11,912 nt of DNA. Source: Microcaldota archaeon (lineage in GTDB: Archaea > Iainarchaeota > Iainarchaeia > JAADDC01). The first letter of the stretch is position 1. The number at the start of each line of letters is the position of its first letter. A model generated the notes under the pieces. The model was not told where the DNA came from. It searched no databases and was given only the letters and a program-made list of their open reading frames with translations. Below are positions 6,152 through 11,912 of this stretch, one piece after another. Both the position numbers and the translations under genes were made by a program. The stretch is taken from NCBI GenBank assembly GCA_027043825.1, contig JALUER010000047.1, positions 1 to 11,912 on the forward strand, given 5' to 3'.

Positions 6152-6588
6152 TCTTCCACGAACTTGTCCGGCGTGACGACGATGATACCCTCTCTACTTC
6201 TCAACGCCTCTGTTTTGTAATCCTTGGTGTTCCACGTCAAGATATAAGTACTCTGGCCAGCCAGTATAGCCGTGGCGACGTAAGGGGCGTCTGTTTCATC
6301 ATTAACGTACAGTAAGGCCTTCCTTAGGAGATTCGCGGGTGGGTCCATGAGTATAATCTTGGATGTGAGCTCCTTGAATAGTAGTTCCACCACATCCGTG
6401 CTCGCTCCTCTCTTTTTCGCTATCAGAGAAAGGTAGCGCCTGACTTCCTCGATAAGCACCTTAGGAGCATAGAGACTGTGGGAGCGGAGGAGGTTGAAGA
6501 CTACTAAGGCGTTCAGTCCTTTGGGGTTAATGAGGGCGGATATGAGGACGTTAGCACCCACTACAGCCTTCTTTTTAGTTTTTTCCAA
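6124..6588 (-). CDS. PIN-domain protein, putative toxin lacking first catalytic Asp
   Basis: A 154-residue PIN-like protein, the fold of VapC-type RNases and of rRNA-processing nucleases such as Nob1. The N-terminal strand VVGANVLISALI (9-20) has the PIN pattern, but Gly11 (GGT) stands where the metal-binding Asp (usually VVD.NVL) belongs; GAT to GGT is one transition. Other acidic positions remain: Glu47/Glu48 in LIEEVRRY, Asp97/Asp100 in NDETDAPYVATAIL, and Asp123 in TWNTKDY. The start is TTG 6588, six bases after GGAGGAG. The gene overlaps the upstream small gene by 28 bases, a typical toxin-antitoxin arrangement. Either the toxin is catalytically weak or dead, or it uses another ligand. 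Confidence 0.9.
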   Translation of the reverse strand: MEKTKKKAVVGANVLISALINPKGLNALVVFNLLRSHSLYAPKVLIEEVRRYLSLIAKKRGASTDVVELLFKELTSKIILMDPPANLLRKALLYVNDETDAPYVATAILAGQSTYILTWNTKDYKTEALRSREGIIVVTPDKFVEDQETSVLNT

Positions 6589-6758
6589 GCGGACTCCTCC
6601 GCTTTCTTGGCAATTTCCCGAACATCCTCCTCGCTGAGTCCGAGTTCTTGACCAACCAGGTAGCCGAGGAGGATGAGGAGTAGCGTGTCGTCTGCCTTTA
6701 CCTTCTTGACGGGTATGTCAACCCCCTCTGGTAGCTCGACGACCAAGGTATTACCCAC
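6561..6758 (-). CDS. Small protein, putative antitoxin of the PIN gene
   Basis: A 65-residue protein: a short strand at the N-terminus (NTLVVELPEGVDIPV), a hydrophobic helix (LLLILLGYLVGQELGL) and an amphipathic basic helix ending KKLKRRL. The strand-plus-helices layout and position immediately before, and overlapping, a PIN gene fit a VapB-like antitoxin whose N-terminus binds DNA and C-terminus binds toxin, but I do not recognise a named family. GTG 6758 lies 26 bp from the TATA box at 6781-6788, so the operon is probably leaderless and may be autoregulated, as such operons usually are. Confidence 0.75.
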   Translation of the reverse strand: MGNTLVVELPEGVDIPVKKVKADDTLLLILLGYLVGQELGLSEEDVREIAKKAEESAWKKLKRRL

Positions 6759-6780
6759 GTAAGAATGTTGTGGAGGAGTG

Positions 6781-6788
6781 ATTTAAGA
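6781..6788 (-). promoter_or_regulatory. TATA box of antitoxin-PIN pair, containing upstream stop codon
   Basis: TCTTAAAT on the minus strand, centred 26 bp before GTG 6758. The TAA within it (6785-6783) is the stop codon of the membrane-protein gene. Confidence 0.6.
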
Positions 6789-7325
6789 GGCAGGGGTTGA
6801 GGTCTTGATCCTCCCCACCGCCGACATAACCTGCTTGTACACCTCGTCGGCGTCGGGGTAGACCATCTTCGCCGCCAGGGAGGCCCCGTAGAGCATCTCT
6901 GGAGGCGGTGCATAGACCGTTATCTTGTTCTTCTCCACAACTACCCGGTTCGTTCCCTCATGGATCTCGATGGTAGGATAGGGGAGGGAGTAGCAGCTGT
7001 TGGCGTCCAGGGTGACGGCGTTCTCCACGTTGCCCTCGTTGGTGTAGCAGGTGTTGCCGTCGACGTACTGGATAATGACAGTTTTACCCTTGGCCGTGAA
7101 GACGGAGGTGAGGTAGACCACCGCGTTGGAGGCGCCCCTGATGTCGGAGAAGGGGTAGACCGCCCGGACGATGACTGTGTTGGCGTCCAGGAAGGAGGCG
7201 GCGTCCAGGGGGTTACCTACCACAGCGAAAGCAACCTTTTCTTCCCCGGGATGATAGTAAAGGTAGAAACCTACCAGGAAAAGGAGGGCCACAGCGATAA
7301 CGATGTACTCCCTCTTCACCTCCAT
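6783..7325 (-). CDS. Membrane-anchored extracytoplasmic protein, unknown function
   Basis: A 180-residue protein with a short positive N-terminus (MEVKREY) and one membrane segment (about 8-24, IVIAVALLFLVGFYLYY), then a domain expected outside the cell. That domain has a conserved-looking strand pattern (KTVIIQYVDGNTCY) and two cysteines, Cys93 and Cys111, which could form a disulphide. The segment could also be an uncleaved signal anchor. I recognise no family. ATG 7325 is chosen over ATG 7334 because GGTGGAGG (7342-7335) is nine bases from the former and abuts the latter; a weak TATA-like GATAAAGG near 7351, 26 bp upstream, would also suit 7325. It lies 24 bp after the ATPase stop and probably shares its transcript. 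Confidence 0.8.
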   Translation of the reverse strand: MEVKREYIVIAVALLFLVGFYLYYHPGEEKVAFAVVGNPLDAASFLDANTVIVRAVYPFSDIRGASNAVVYLTSVFTAKGKTVIIQYVDGNTCYTNEGNVENAVTLDANSCYSLPYPTIEIHEGTNRVVVEKNKITVYAPPPEMLYGASLAAKMVYPDADEVYKQVMSAVGRIKTSTPAS

Positions 7326-7349
7326 GTTAAACATCCTCCACCGTTCCCT

Positions 7350-8486
7350 TTATCCCCTTACCGGTTTTACAGAGGGGGCAAGGAGCTCTTTCATAAAGGT
7401 GTGGCAGTTTTTCAGGTTAACCACGTTCTTCCCTTCCTTGCTCACCCCTACCTCCACCTTTAACCCGTTGGCCACTACATCGGTTTCCCCGTTCCTCTTC
7501 TCGTAGTAGACTTCCCCATACTTCCTCCCCACGTGTTCTTGAACCACCCACTCGAGCCTTACAGGGAGGGGGACATCCACTAGGAGGTTAGTGTAGCCCA
7601 CATCCCTCACTACAAACTTCTTCATCTTCCTTGATCCGTGCTTTCCGTAACGCCTCACTATCCTGAGCACGTACATCTCTTGGAGCAGGTAGGTGTACTC
7701 CCTTATCACCGAGTGGCTGGTATTGAGTTCCTTGGCTATGGAGGCGTAGGAGAGCTCCGAAGGGGCCTTCTGGGCTACTACCTGGAGGATCTCCACGGCA
7801 AGGGAGGGGTCCTTTCCTAGGAGGAGCACGTCCCTCTTTATACCCTCTATGAGCTCAGCGTAGACGGAGTAGTCGTCGTTGATGACCCTGGGGAATCCGC
7901 CGTGGTTCAGGTACCACTCACAGAGGGCCCGGGGATGTCCCCTTTTAATCTCCAACACATCCCGGAAGCTGAGGGGGAGGACGTGGACGGTGGTTCCCCC
8001 TCCCCTCCTACCCGGAAAGAGCTCGGTGTCTTTTTTGAGTAAAAGAGAGGCGGAGCCTGTCGCCACTATCGTGACGTTCTTGAAGAGGCCTGCATCGATG
8101 AGGACCTTGACGGGTCTCCACCATCCTTCCAGGTGGGTCACCTCGTCCAGGATGAGAAGGCGTTTGGAAGTGGGGTGTTCCTCGGTGTATTCCCGGAGCC
8201 ACTCGTAGAACTTCTCGGTGTCGGGGAAGACCTCCACGTTGACATAGGTGATGGTGGAGGGGTCCACACCCCCTTCCATGAGCTTCCTAACGAAGAGCTT
8301 TATCCCTGTGGTCTTGCCAGACTGGCGAGGTCCTAGGACAAAGTGGAGGGAGAAGGGCTCGTGGTTTAATTTTTCTACCCATAGGGGGATCCACTTGTAT
8401 CTGCTCTCCTCCCAGCGGGTCAGGTGGGGGTCTACTTCCCACCACTCTTCCTCCCACCACCAGGGGTTCAGGAAGGATACGTCCAC
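7350..8486 (-). CDS. AAA ATPase with DUF4143-type C-terminal domain (COG1373-like)
   Basis: A 378-residue archaeal ATPase of the AAA_14/DUF4143 type, whose members are abundant in thermophilic archaea and of uncertain function; toxin-like or DNA-related roles have been proposed. Visible: the family's N-terminal Trp-rich motif NPWWW then DPHLTRWE, Walker A GPRQSGKTT (52-60), Walker B LLILDEVTHL (110-119), sensor ATGS (142-145), GRRGGG with PLSFRDVLEI downstream, a winged-helix-like region (about 240-285, YASIAKELNTSHSVIREYTYLL) and a C-terminal PD-(D/E)XK-like domain where ETDVV is followed by VEVG, the usual Lys being Gly. Start GTG 8486 is 26 bp from a strong TATA box; the frame is open to ATG 8531, but that lies upstream of the promoter. 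Confidence 0.9.
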   Translation of the reverse strand: MDVSFLNPWWWEEEWWEVDPHLTRWEESRYKWIPLWVEKLNHEPFSLHFVLGPRQSGKTTGIKLFVRKLMEGGVDPSTITYVNVEVFPDTEKFYEWLREYTEEHPTSKRLLILDEVTHLEGWWRPVKVLIDAGLFKNVTIVATGSASLLLKKDTELFPGRRGGGTTVHVLPLSFRDVLEIKRGHPRALCEWYLNHGGFPRVINDDYSVYAELIEGIKRDVLLLGKDPSLAVEILQVVAQKAPSELSYASIAKELNTSHSVIREYTYLLQEMYVLRIVRRYGKHGSRKMKKFVVRDVGYTNLLVDVPLPVRLEWVVQEHVGRKYGEVYYEKRNGETDVVANGLKVEVGVSKEGKNVVNLKNCHTFMKELLAPSVKPVRG

Positions 8487-8507
8487 GGTAGTATGGTGGG
8501 TGGGGGG

Positions 8508-8516
8508 ATTTAAATA
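8508..8516 (-). promoter_or_regulatory. TATA box of the ATPase gene
   Basis: TATTTAAAT on the minus strand, centred 26 bp before GTG 8486, with a C-rich stretch and no Shine-Dalgarno in between. It fixes the start as GTG 8486. Confidence 0.8.
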
Positions 8517-8520
8517 CCCT

Positions 8521-8568
8521 GTCGTCAACAACGTCAGAAATTGTGGAACTTTTGACGTTCAGAACGAC
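8521..8568. repeat. Imperfect inverted repeat upstream of the ATPase promoter
   Basis: Outer arms GTCGT (8521-8525) and ACGAC (8564-8568) and inner arms AACGTCA (8529-8535 region) and TGACGTT (8553-8559) are inverted copies, separated by four unpaired bases on each side; the inner stem can extend by AGAA/TTTT. It lies directly upstream of the ATPase TATA box and beyond the U-rich end of the S-layer gene, so it could be an operator or activator site, or part of the terminator. Confidence 0.5.
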
Positions 8569-8576
8569 AAGATGGG

Positions 8577-8604
8577 ATAACAAAATGAAAAAGAAGTAAG
8601 GGGT
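8577..8604 (-). terminator. T-rich terminator of the S-layer gene
   Basis: Just after the S-layer stop the minus strand reads CTTACTTCTTTTTCATTTTG, a run of T tracts of the kind that ends archaeal transcripts without a hairpin. The next gene has its own promoter. Confidence 0.55.
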
Positions 8605-8611
8605 TGGGGCT

Positions 8612-11158
8612 TTACGCCACGTTGTTCTTCAGGAAGTTGATGAACTCCTGGGCAGCCTCGGCGGTGTCGGTGCCGGTGTAACCCCAGACAGCGATGTACT
8701 CCTTGCCGTTGTAGGTCACCATCTTCAGTACCTTGTCGCCGGCAGCCTGGACCTTCTCGACCACGCCGGCGTCCTCGAGCATCTTGGCGATGCTGTTGAC
8801 GTAGCCGGAACCGACTACGATCACCTTGTCGTAGGTGTTGGGCAGGTCGCTGTCAAGGTAGACGATGGTACCGATGGGCACAGGCTTGATCTCGGTGTAG
8901 GTCACGGAGGGCACGCCAGTGATACCCTCGATCTTCACCTGCATGTCACCGATGGTCACGGTCTCGCCGACGCCGGCCTCGATGGTGCCGGTGGTCTGCA
9001 CGGTCTCAGGCACCTCACCGACGAAGAACTGGAGCTGCCTCTGCTCAACAGGAACCTCGACCTTCACCTTGCTGGAACTCTCAGCCTCTACGTAGGTACC
9101 GAAGTCAGTGTAGGCGCTGGTCGGGTAGGTGTCGGAGTCAGCATCGGTATCCACCTTGAAGACACCGGCTACGTCTACGTATTCCTTGTCCAGGTTGATC
9201 GGCGTCTTAAGCTCGACCTGGCTGTCGCCCACGTTACCAGTATCATCGTACACGGTGTATGCGGGTATTGCCACTACATTATTGCCGCCGTCCTTCACAT
9301 ACCAGCCCACGAACTCAGGAGTTGTGTTGTTCACGTTTGCTCCGATCTCGTACTTTACATCAGTAGATACACCAGCAGTGATATCGGCAGTCCAGCTGCT
9401 CACTACAGAGGTGGTGTTTACCTCGGATACAGCCGTTATTGGTGTTGCACCATCAAGTACCTTGTAGCCACCATAGTAGATGTATATCTTGCTCGGGTTC
9501 TGCGGGTTGTCGGCAGTCACTGCGAAGAGCACATCATACTTACCGTCGTTGTCAAGGTCGAGCCTTATGGCGGTAAAGTTCGTGTTCACCAGGTCGGCCG
9601 TACCGTTGTTATCATAGAGATACACGGTCTCGATGTCGGGAGAGGTCCAGTCCTCACCGGTTGCCCAGTAGGCGTCCTTGTCATAAAGTATCTTGGAGAA
9701 CGTTTCGGCATCAGTGGTGTTATCAGTGTCCTTCACAACCTTTATCTTAAGGTCCTTGCCGCCCACGATGTCGCTTATCGTGACGATGGCCTCCTGGTCA
9801 TCGGTACCGGTCACCTGTGCGAAGCTGAGCTGCTTCACTGCGTACAGGGTGAAATCATTCGTCACACCCCTGGCGTCCATGGCAGTTACCTTCTTGGCAG
9901 TACCATCAAACATCACATCCTGCATGGGCTTGGCCTCAAAGCCTCCAAACATGAAGCCATACCTGGTATTGGGTATGGTCATGCTGTCGCTGGGAGACAG
10001 ACCAGCCTCGGCAGTCAGATATGTCTGGTCGTCGTCACCGTTGTATACGACCTCGAAGGTTATCGTGTTGGGGTCAATCGTCTTGGCTACCAGGTCCCAG
10101 CCACTACCAGCGAAGTCCTCCTTGGTGTCTCCCTCGTTAAGAGTTATCTTCTCGGAGCTGAGGTACAGCTTAGCGAAGTTGTTCTGAGTACCACTGAAGA
10201 CAGCGTCCACCTTTACAGGAGTGCTGAGGATCCCACCGAAGTCGGTCTCAGATCCCTCAGGAACCACATCAGAAGCGATTACGTTGCCCTGACCGTCAAG
10301 CAGTTGCAGGTATGCCTTGGAGTTGTCGCTGTCGATATCGAGCAACTTCACGGTGTACTCGGTTCCAGGGATCTGGGCGGTCTGACCAACTTCCAGGTCT
10401 ACCTCATCAGAGTAACCAACGAGGGTGATACTGCCACCCGCGCCAGTCACAGGAGTTATGACAGTCACCTTGTACTTCTTGCCCAGTATCGGGATGTAGA
10501 GGTTCTTTATAGCAGGAGACGTACCGGTTGCATCCTCACTGTACGTGGTACCGCTGGTCAGGCTCAGACCAGTAAGGGTTACCTCGTAGTAGAACTTGCC
10601 AGCATTGGTATAGGCCTTGAGCTCGAACTCGTTGTTGTAAGTGTATCCAACGGCGTTGGCATAGTCGAGGTGTAGCCTCTCGGTAGCATAGGCAGTGCCG
10701 TCCTGGAGGGAGTCAGCAGGTCCGTACTTGTAGGTAAGCTCCTCGGACTCCATCAGGTCAGGCACGTAGGTGTGGGTTACTGTTACTTCGCTACCAGTGT
10801 CGATCTCACCGGCAGTCACAGTTGGGTCGAGCTGGGCGTTCTTCATCTCGGTCTTACCAGTAGCAGGCATCACGATCTCTCCAGGTACGCTGAGCTGGAC
10901 CTTCACGTTGGCGGTGTCGGCGGAAGCGGTCTTGGTCTCCTCGGTGTAGGCCATCTGGGCGATGGTCGCAGCGATGTTGCCTGCCCAGACTCCGTCGATG
11001 GGCTTGGAGTCGCTGCCGATCACGATGGCAGCCTGGGTGTACCAGTTCTTGTCAGTGGGCAGGGTATCCTTGGCAATCGCTGCGTGCGCTGCCGTTGCCC
11101 CCATAAACAAAGCCCCAACGGTGAGGGCAGCCAGCTTCTTCACGTTTATACTTTTCAT
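8612..11158 (-). CDS. S-layer protein, SLAYER-type
   Basis: A large secreted surface protein (848 residues) resembling the S-layer proteins of methanococci, Thermococcales and relatives. It has a Sec signal peptide (MKSINVKKLAALTVGALFMG, cleavage probably after AHA), an N-terminal domain with DGVWAGNIAATIAQMAY, a long Thr/Asp/Gly-rich beta region, and the S-layer C-terminal pattern VIVVGSGYVNSIAKML followed by EYIAVWGYTGTDTAEAAQE. No C-terminal membrane anchor is seen. DLDNDGKYD is a calcium-binding loop of the DxDxDGxxD kind. At least five N-glycosylation sequons (NTT, NGT, NFT, NTT, NTT) cluster in the middle. ATG 11158 follows GGGGTGA by five bases; an in-frame GTG at 11167 overlaps that Shine-Dalgarno. 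Unlike most neighbours it has a leader of about 40 bases. It probably forms the main cell-surface lattice and is highly expressed. Confidence 0.85.
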   Translation of the reverse strand: MKSINVKKLAALTVGALFMGATAAHAAIAKDTLPTDKNWYTQAAIVIGSDSKPIDGVWAGNIAATIAQMAYTEETKTASADTANVKVQLSVPGEIVMPATGKTEMKNAQLDPTVTAGEIDTGSEVTVTHTYVPDLMESEELTYKYGPADSLQDGTAYATERLHLDYANAVGYTYNNEFELKAYTNAGKFYYEVTLTGLSLTSGTTYSEDATGTSPAIKNLYIPILGKKYKVTVITPVTGAGGSITLVGYSDEVDLEVGQTAQIPGTEYTVKLLDIDSDNSKAYLQLLDGQGNVIASDVVPEGSETDFGGILSTPVKVDAVFSGTQNNFAKLYLSSEKITLNEGDTKEDFAGSGWDLVAKTIDPNTITFEVVYNGDDDQTYLTAEAGLSPSDSMTIPNTRYGFMFGGFEAKPMQDVMFDGTAKKVTAMDARGVTNDFTLYAVKQLSFAQVTGTDDQEAIVTISDIVGGKDLKIKVVKDTDNTTDAETFSKILYDKDAYWATGEDWTSPDIETVYLYDNNGTADLVNTNFTAIRLDLDNDGKYDVLFAVTADNPQNPSKIYIYYGGYKVLDGATPITAVSEVNTTSVVSSWTADITAGVSTDVKYEIGANVNNTTPEFVGWYVKDGGNNVVAIPAYTVYDDTGNVGDSQVELKTPINLDKEYVDVAGVFKVDTDADSDTYPTSAYTDFGTYVEAESSSKVKVEVPVEQRQLQFFVGEVPETVQTTGTIEAGVGETVTIGDMQVKIEGITGVPSVTYTEIKPVPIGTIVYLDSDLPNTYDKVIVVGSGYVNSIAKMLEDAGVVEKVQAAGDKVLKMVTYNGKEYIAVWGYTGTDTAEAAQEFINFLKNNVA

Positions 11159-11197
11159 GCGTTTCACCCCTTTCGAGTAGGAGGTCTTCCCTCCCGC
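11159..11197 (-). promoter_or_regulatory. S-layer mRNA leader with hairpin and Shine-Dalgarno
   Basis: From the TATA at 11219-11226 transcription should begin near 11197. The leader holds GGGAGG (11195-11190), a five-base loop, and CCUCCU (11184-11179), a six-pair stem counting one G-U pair, then GGGGTGA and the ATG. Such a 5' hairpin could stabilise the mRNA. Confidence 0.5.
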
Positions 11198-11218
11198 AGG
11201 TTATGGAGAGGTAAGGTT

Positions 11219-11226
11219 CTTTAAAG
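11219..11226 (-). promoter_or_regulatory. TATA box of the S-layer gene
   Basis: CTTTAAAG on the minus strand about 64 bp before the ATG, the only clear gene here with TATA this far upstream, in keeping with a leadered mRNA. Confidence 0.55.
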
Positions 11227-11235
11227 GCGTTGCGG

Positions 11236-11290
11236 AGAGGGGCGGAGGAGCGAAAGAAGGGTGGAAAGAAGGTTTGGTGAGAACGAAAGG
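11236..11290 (-). terminator. Pyrimidine-rich end of the rpoK-S17e transcript
   Basis: Downstream of the S17e stop the minus strand is almost all C and T (for example CCTTCTTTCCACCCTTCTTT). T-rich stretches terminate archaeal transcription, though the many C's make this only a possible terminator. Confidence 0.3.
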
Positions 11291-11305
11291 GGTTTTCGAC
11301 AATCG

Positions 11306-11509
11306 TCACCCCTTCACCTTCTTGAGTTTCCTGACGATGTAGCCAGCTATCATGTTCCTCATGCGCTTGGTCATTTGGGAGGGGTAGAGCTTCAGGGTGT
11401 CCGTGAGGAAGCGCTTGACGTACTCGAAGTCAGGTTCAAGGACATCTCCGTACTTCTCGATGATCTGGTTCCCCACCCTCTTGAACTTGCCGGGCAAGGC
11501 TGTTCCCAT
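11306..11509 (-). CDS. rps17e: Small-subunit ribosomal protein S17e
   Basis: A 67-residue protein matching eS17, an archaeal/eukaryotic-specific small-subunit protein. The signature lies in the C-terminal half: PSQMTKRMRNMIAGYIVRKL, compare the family pattern SKKLRNKIAGYVT. The N-terminus FKRVGNQIIEKYGDVLEPDF matches the family helix KRxAxxIIEKY followed by DF. Length is normal for archaea. The ATG shares one base with the rpoK TGA (TGATG), so the two are translationally coupled. Confidence 0.93.
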   Translation of the reverse strand: MGTALPGKFKRVGNQIIEKYGDVLEPDFEYVKRFLTDTLKLYPSQMTKRMRNMIAGYIVRKLKKVKG

Positions 11510-11712
11510 CAGGACACCTCCACAACTTCGATGGTTCCGTCGGGGTATTCTCTAACCACCACGAAGGGCACGACACCCTTCTCGAACTCCATCCTGGCAA
11601 CGTCGTAGGGATCCACGACGCCCTCCGGTATGTCTATGAGCGGAGGGGCTCCGTAAGCAAGTTGGAGAGCACGGGCAGATATGACTCGAGCTCTCTCGAA
11701 ACGGGACAGCAT
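11509..11712 (-). CDS. rpoK: DNA-directed RNA polymerase subunit K (Rpb6/omega homologue)
   Basis: Small assembly subunit of archaeal RNA polymerase, homologous to Rpb6 and bacterial omega. The signature SRFERARVISARALQLAYGAPPLIDIPE is nearly the whole conserved core (residues 3-30), followed by DPYDVARMEFEKGVVPFVV, where Rpb6 proteins have the A-x-x-E-x-x-x-G-x-x-P motif. The 67-residue length is somewhat longer than the shortest archaeal RpoK. ATG 11712 matches the family start and is 28 bp from the TATA box. Forms a two-gene transcript with S17e. Confidence 0.95.
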   Translation of the reverse strand: MLSRFERARVISARALQLAYGAPPLIDIPEGVVDPYDVARMEFEKGVVPFVVVREYPDGTIEVVEVS

Positions 11713-11912
11713 GTATCTATCTCACTTACCAAAAGGTTATATACCTTGGGGTCTCTCCGGAGGAGGTTGTAGAGGGCCACCAGGGTGTTCCTCCCCCTCA
11801 CCCCCAGGGCGTAGGTGTTGAGGAGGAGGTCAGGGAGGGAGGAGAGGACGGCGTGGGAGACGAGGAGGAGGTGGTAGGAGGTGGGGTCCGAAGGATCTAA
11901 GCCGTTGGGGAG
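11634..11912 (-). CDS. 3' end of an unrecognised gene overlapping rpoK
   Basis: An open frame enters from the right edge and ends at TAG 11636-11634, giving 92 residues. The first 66 look coding: leucine-rich and helical, with RGRNTLVALYNLLRRDPKVY, AGG arginines, and the other two frames blocked nearby. The last 25 residues are read through the rpoK gene in another frame, a 79-base same-strand overlap that is longer than any other here. No family is recognisable. The rpoK TATA box falls within its codons for Val-Tyr-Asn. Confidence 0.6.
   Translation of the reverse strand, partial: LPNGLDPSDPTSYHLLLVSHAVLSSLPDLLLNTYALGVRGRNTLVALYNLLRRDPKVYNLLVSEIDTCCPVSRELESYLPVLSNLLTEPLRS
11735..11745 (-). 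promoter_or_regulatory. TATA box of rpoK
   Basis: GGTATATAACC on the minus strand, centred about 28 bp before ATG 11712, predicting a leader of zero to two bases. It is embedded in the coding sequence of the preceding gene. Confidence 0.75.

Noticed and set aside
8488..8507. G-rich tract between the ATPase TATA box and start as a regulatory G-quadruplex
   Set aside because: Only two tracts have three or more G's; similar G/C-rich stretches are common in this window.
11735..11770. Bidirectional use of the palindromic rpoK TATA box toward the right
   Set aside because: The only start near the right distance on the plus strand is TTG followed at once by TAG, and other plus-strand frames there close quickly.

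Overview
The window comes from an archaeon, probably a thermophile or hyperthermophile with a compact genome. It carries archaeal translation and transcription factors (aIF1A, aIF2-beta, ribosomal protein S17e, RNA polymerase subunit K), a RIO1 kinase, an RPA-like OB-fold protein, an ADP-forming acyl-CoA synthetase alpha subunit and a SLAYER-type surface protein. Arginine is mostly AGG/AGA, the proteins are rich in Lys, Arg, Glu and Val, and archaeal TATA boxes sit about 25 bp upstream of start codons. The phylum cannot be fixed from the sequence. A shortened, divergent enolase and the tight packing would fit a DPANN/Nanoarchaeota-like lineage, but a thermophilic euryarchaeon is equally possible.

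Layout. (1) 1-3046, all minus strand: translation and RNA-maturation genes in transcription order RPA-like OB-fold protein, aIF2-beta, DUF424 protein, aIF1A, RIO1 kinase, then a hypothetical protein and possibly the first codons of another gene at the left edge. (2) 3096-4241, plus strand: enolase, divergent from the OB-fold gene and overlapping tail to tail with (3) the acyl-CoA synthetase alpha gene (minus, 4210-5529). (4) 5582-6151, plus strand: an unrecognised 189-residue protein, divergent from the synthetase. (5) 6124-8486, minus strand: an accessory block of AAA/DUF4143 ATPase, small membrane-anchored protein, putative antitoxin and PIN-domain protein. (6) 8612-11158, minus strand: a large S-layer protein with signal peptide. 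(7) 11306-11912, minus strand: ribosomal protein S17e, RpoK, and the 3' end of an unknown gene.

Two translation modes can be read off. Genes at the head of a transcript mostly have a TATA box 24-28 bp before an ATG or GTG and no Shine-Dalgarno, which implies leaderless mRNAs; this moves the start of several genes downstream of the longest reading frame (aIF1A, OB-fold protein, synthetase, ATPase). Internal genes and the S-layer gene instead have GGTGA or GGAGG 4-9 nt before the start. The promoters are unusually economical: two divergent pairs seem to share one near-symmetric TATA element, and at least two TATA boxes contain the stop codon of the preceding gene.

I see no CRISPR array, complete RNA gene, IS element or clearly novel multi-gene system. 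The points most worth a second look are the shared or stop-embedded promoters, the PIN protein lacking its first catalytic Asp, the reading frame overlapping rpoK, and the nuclease-like hypothetical protein following the RIO1 kinase.
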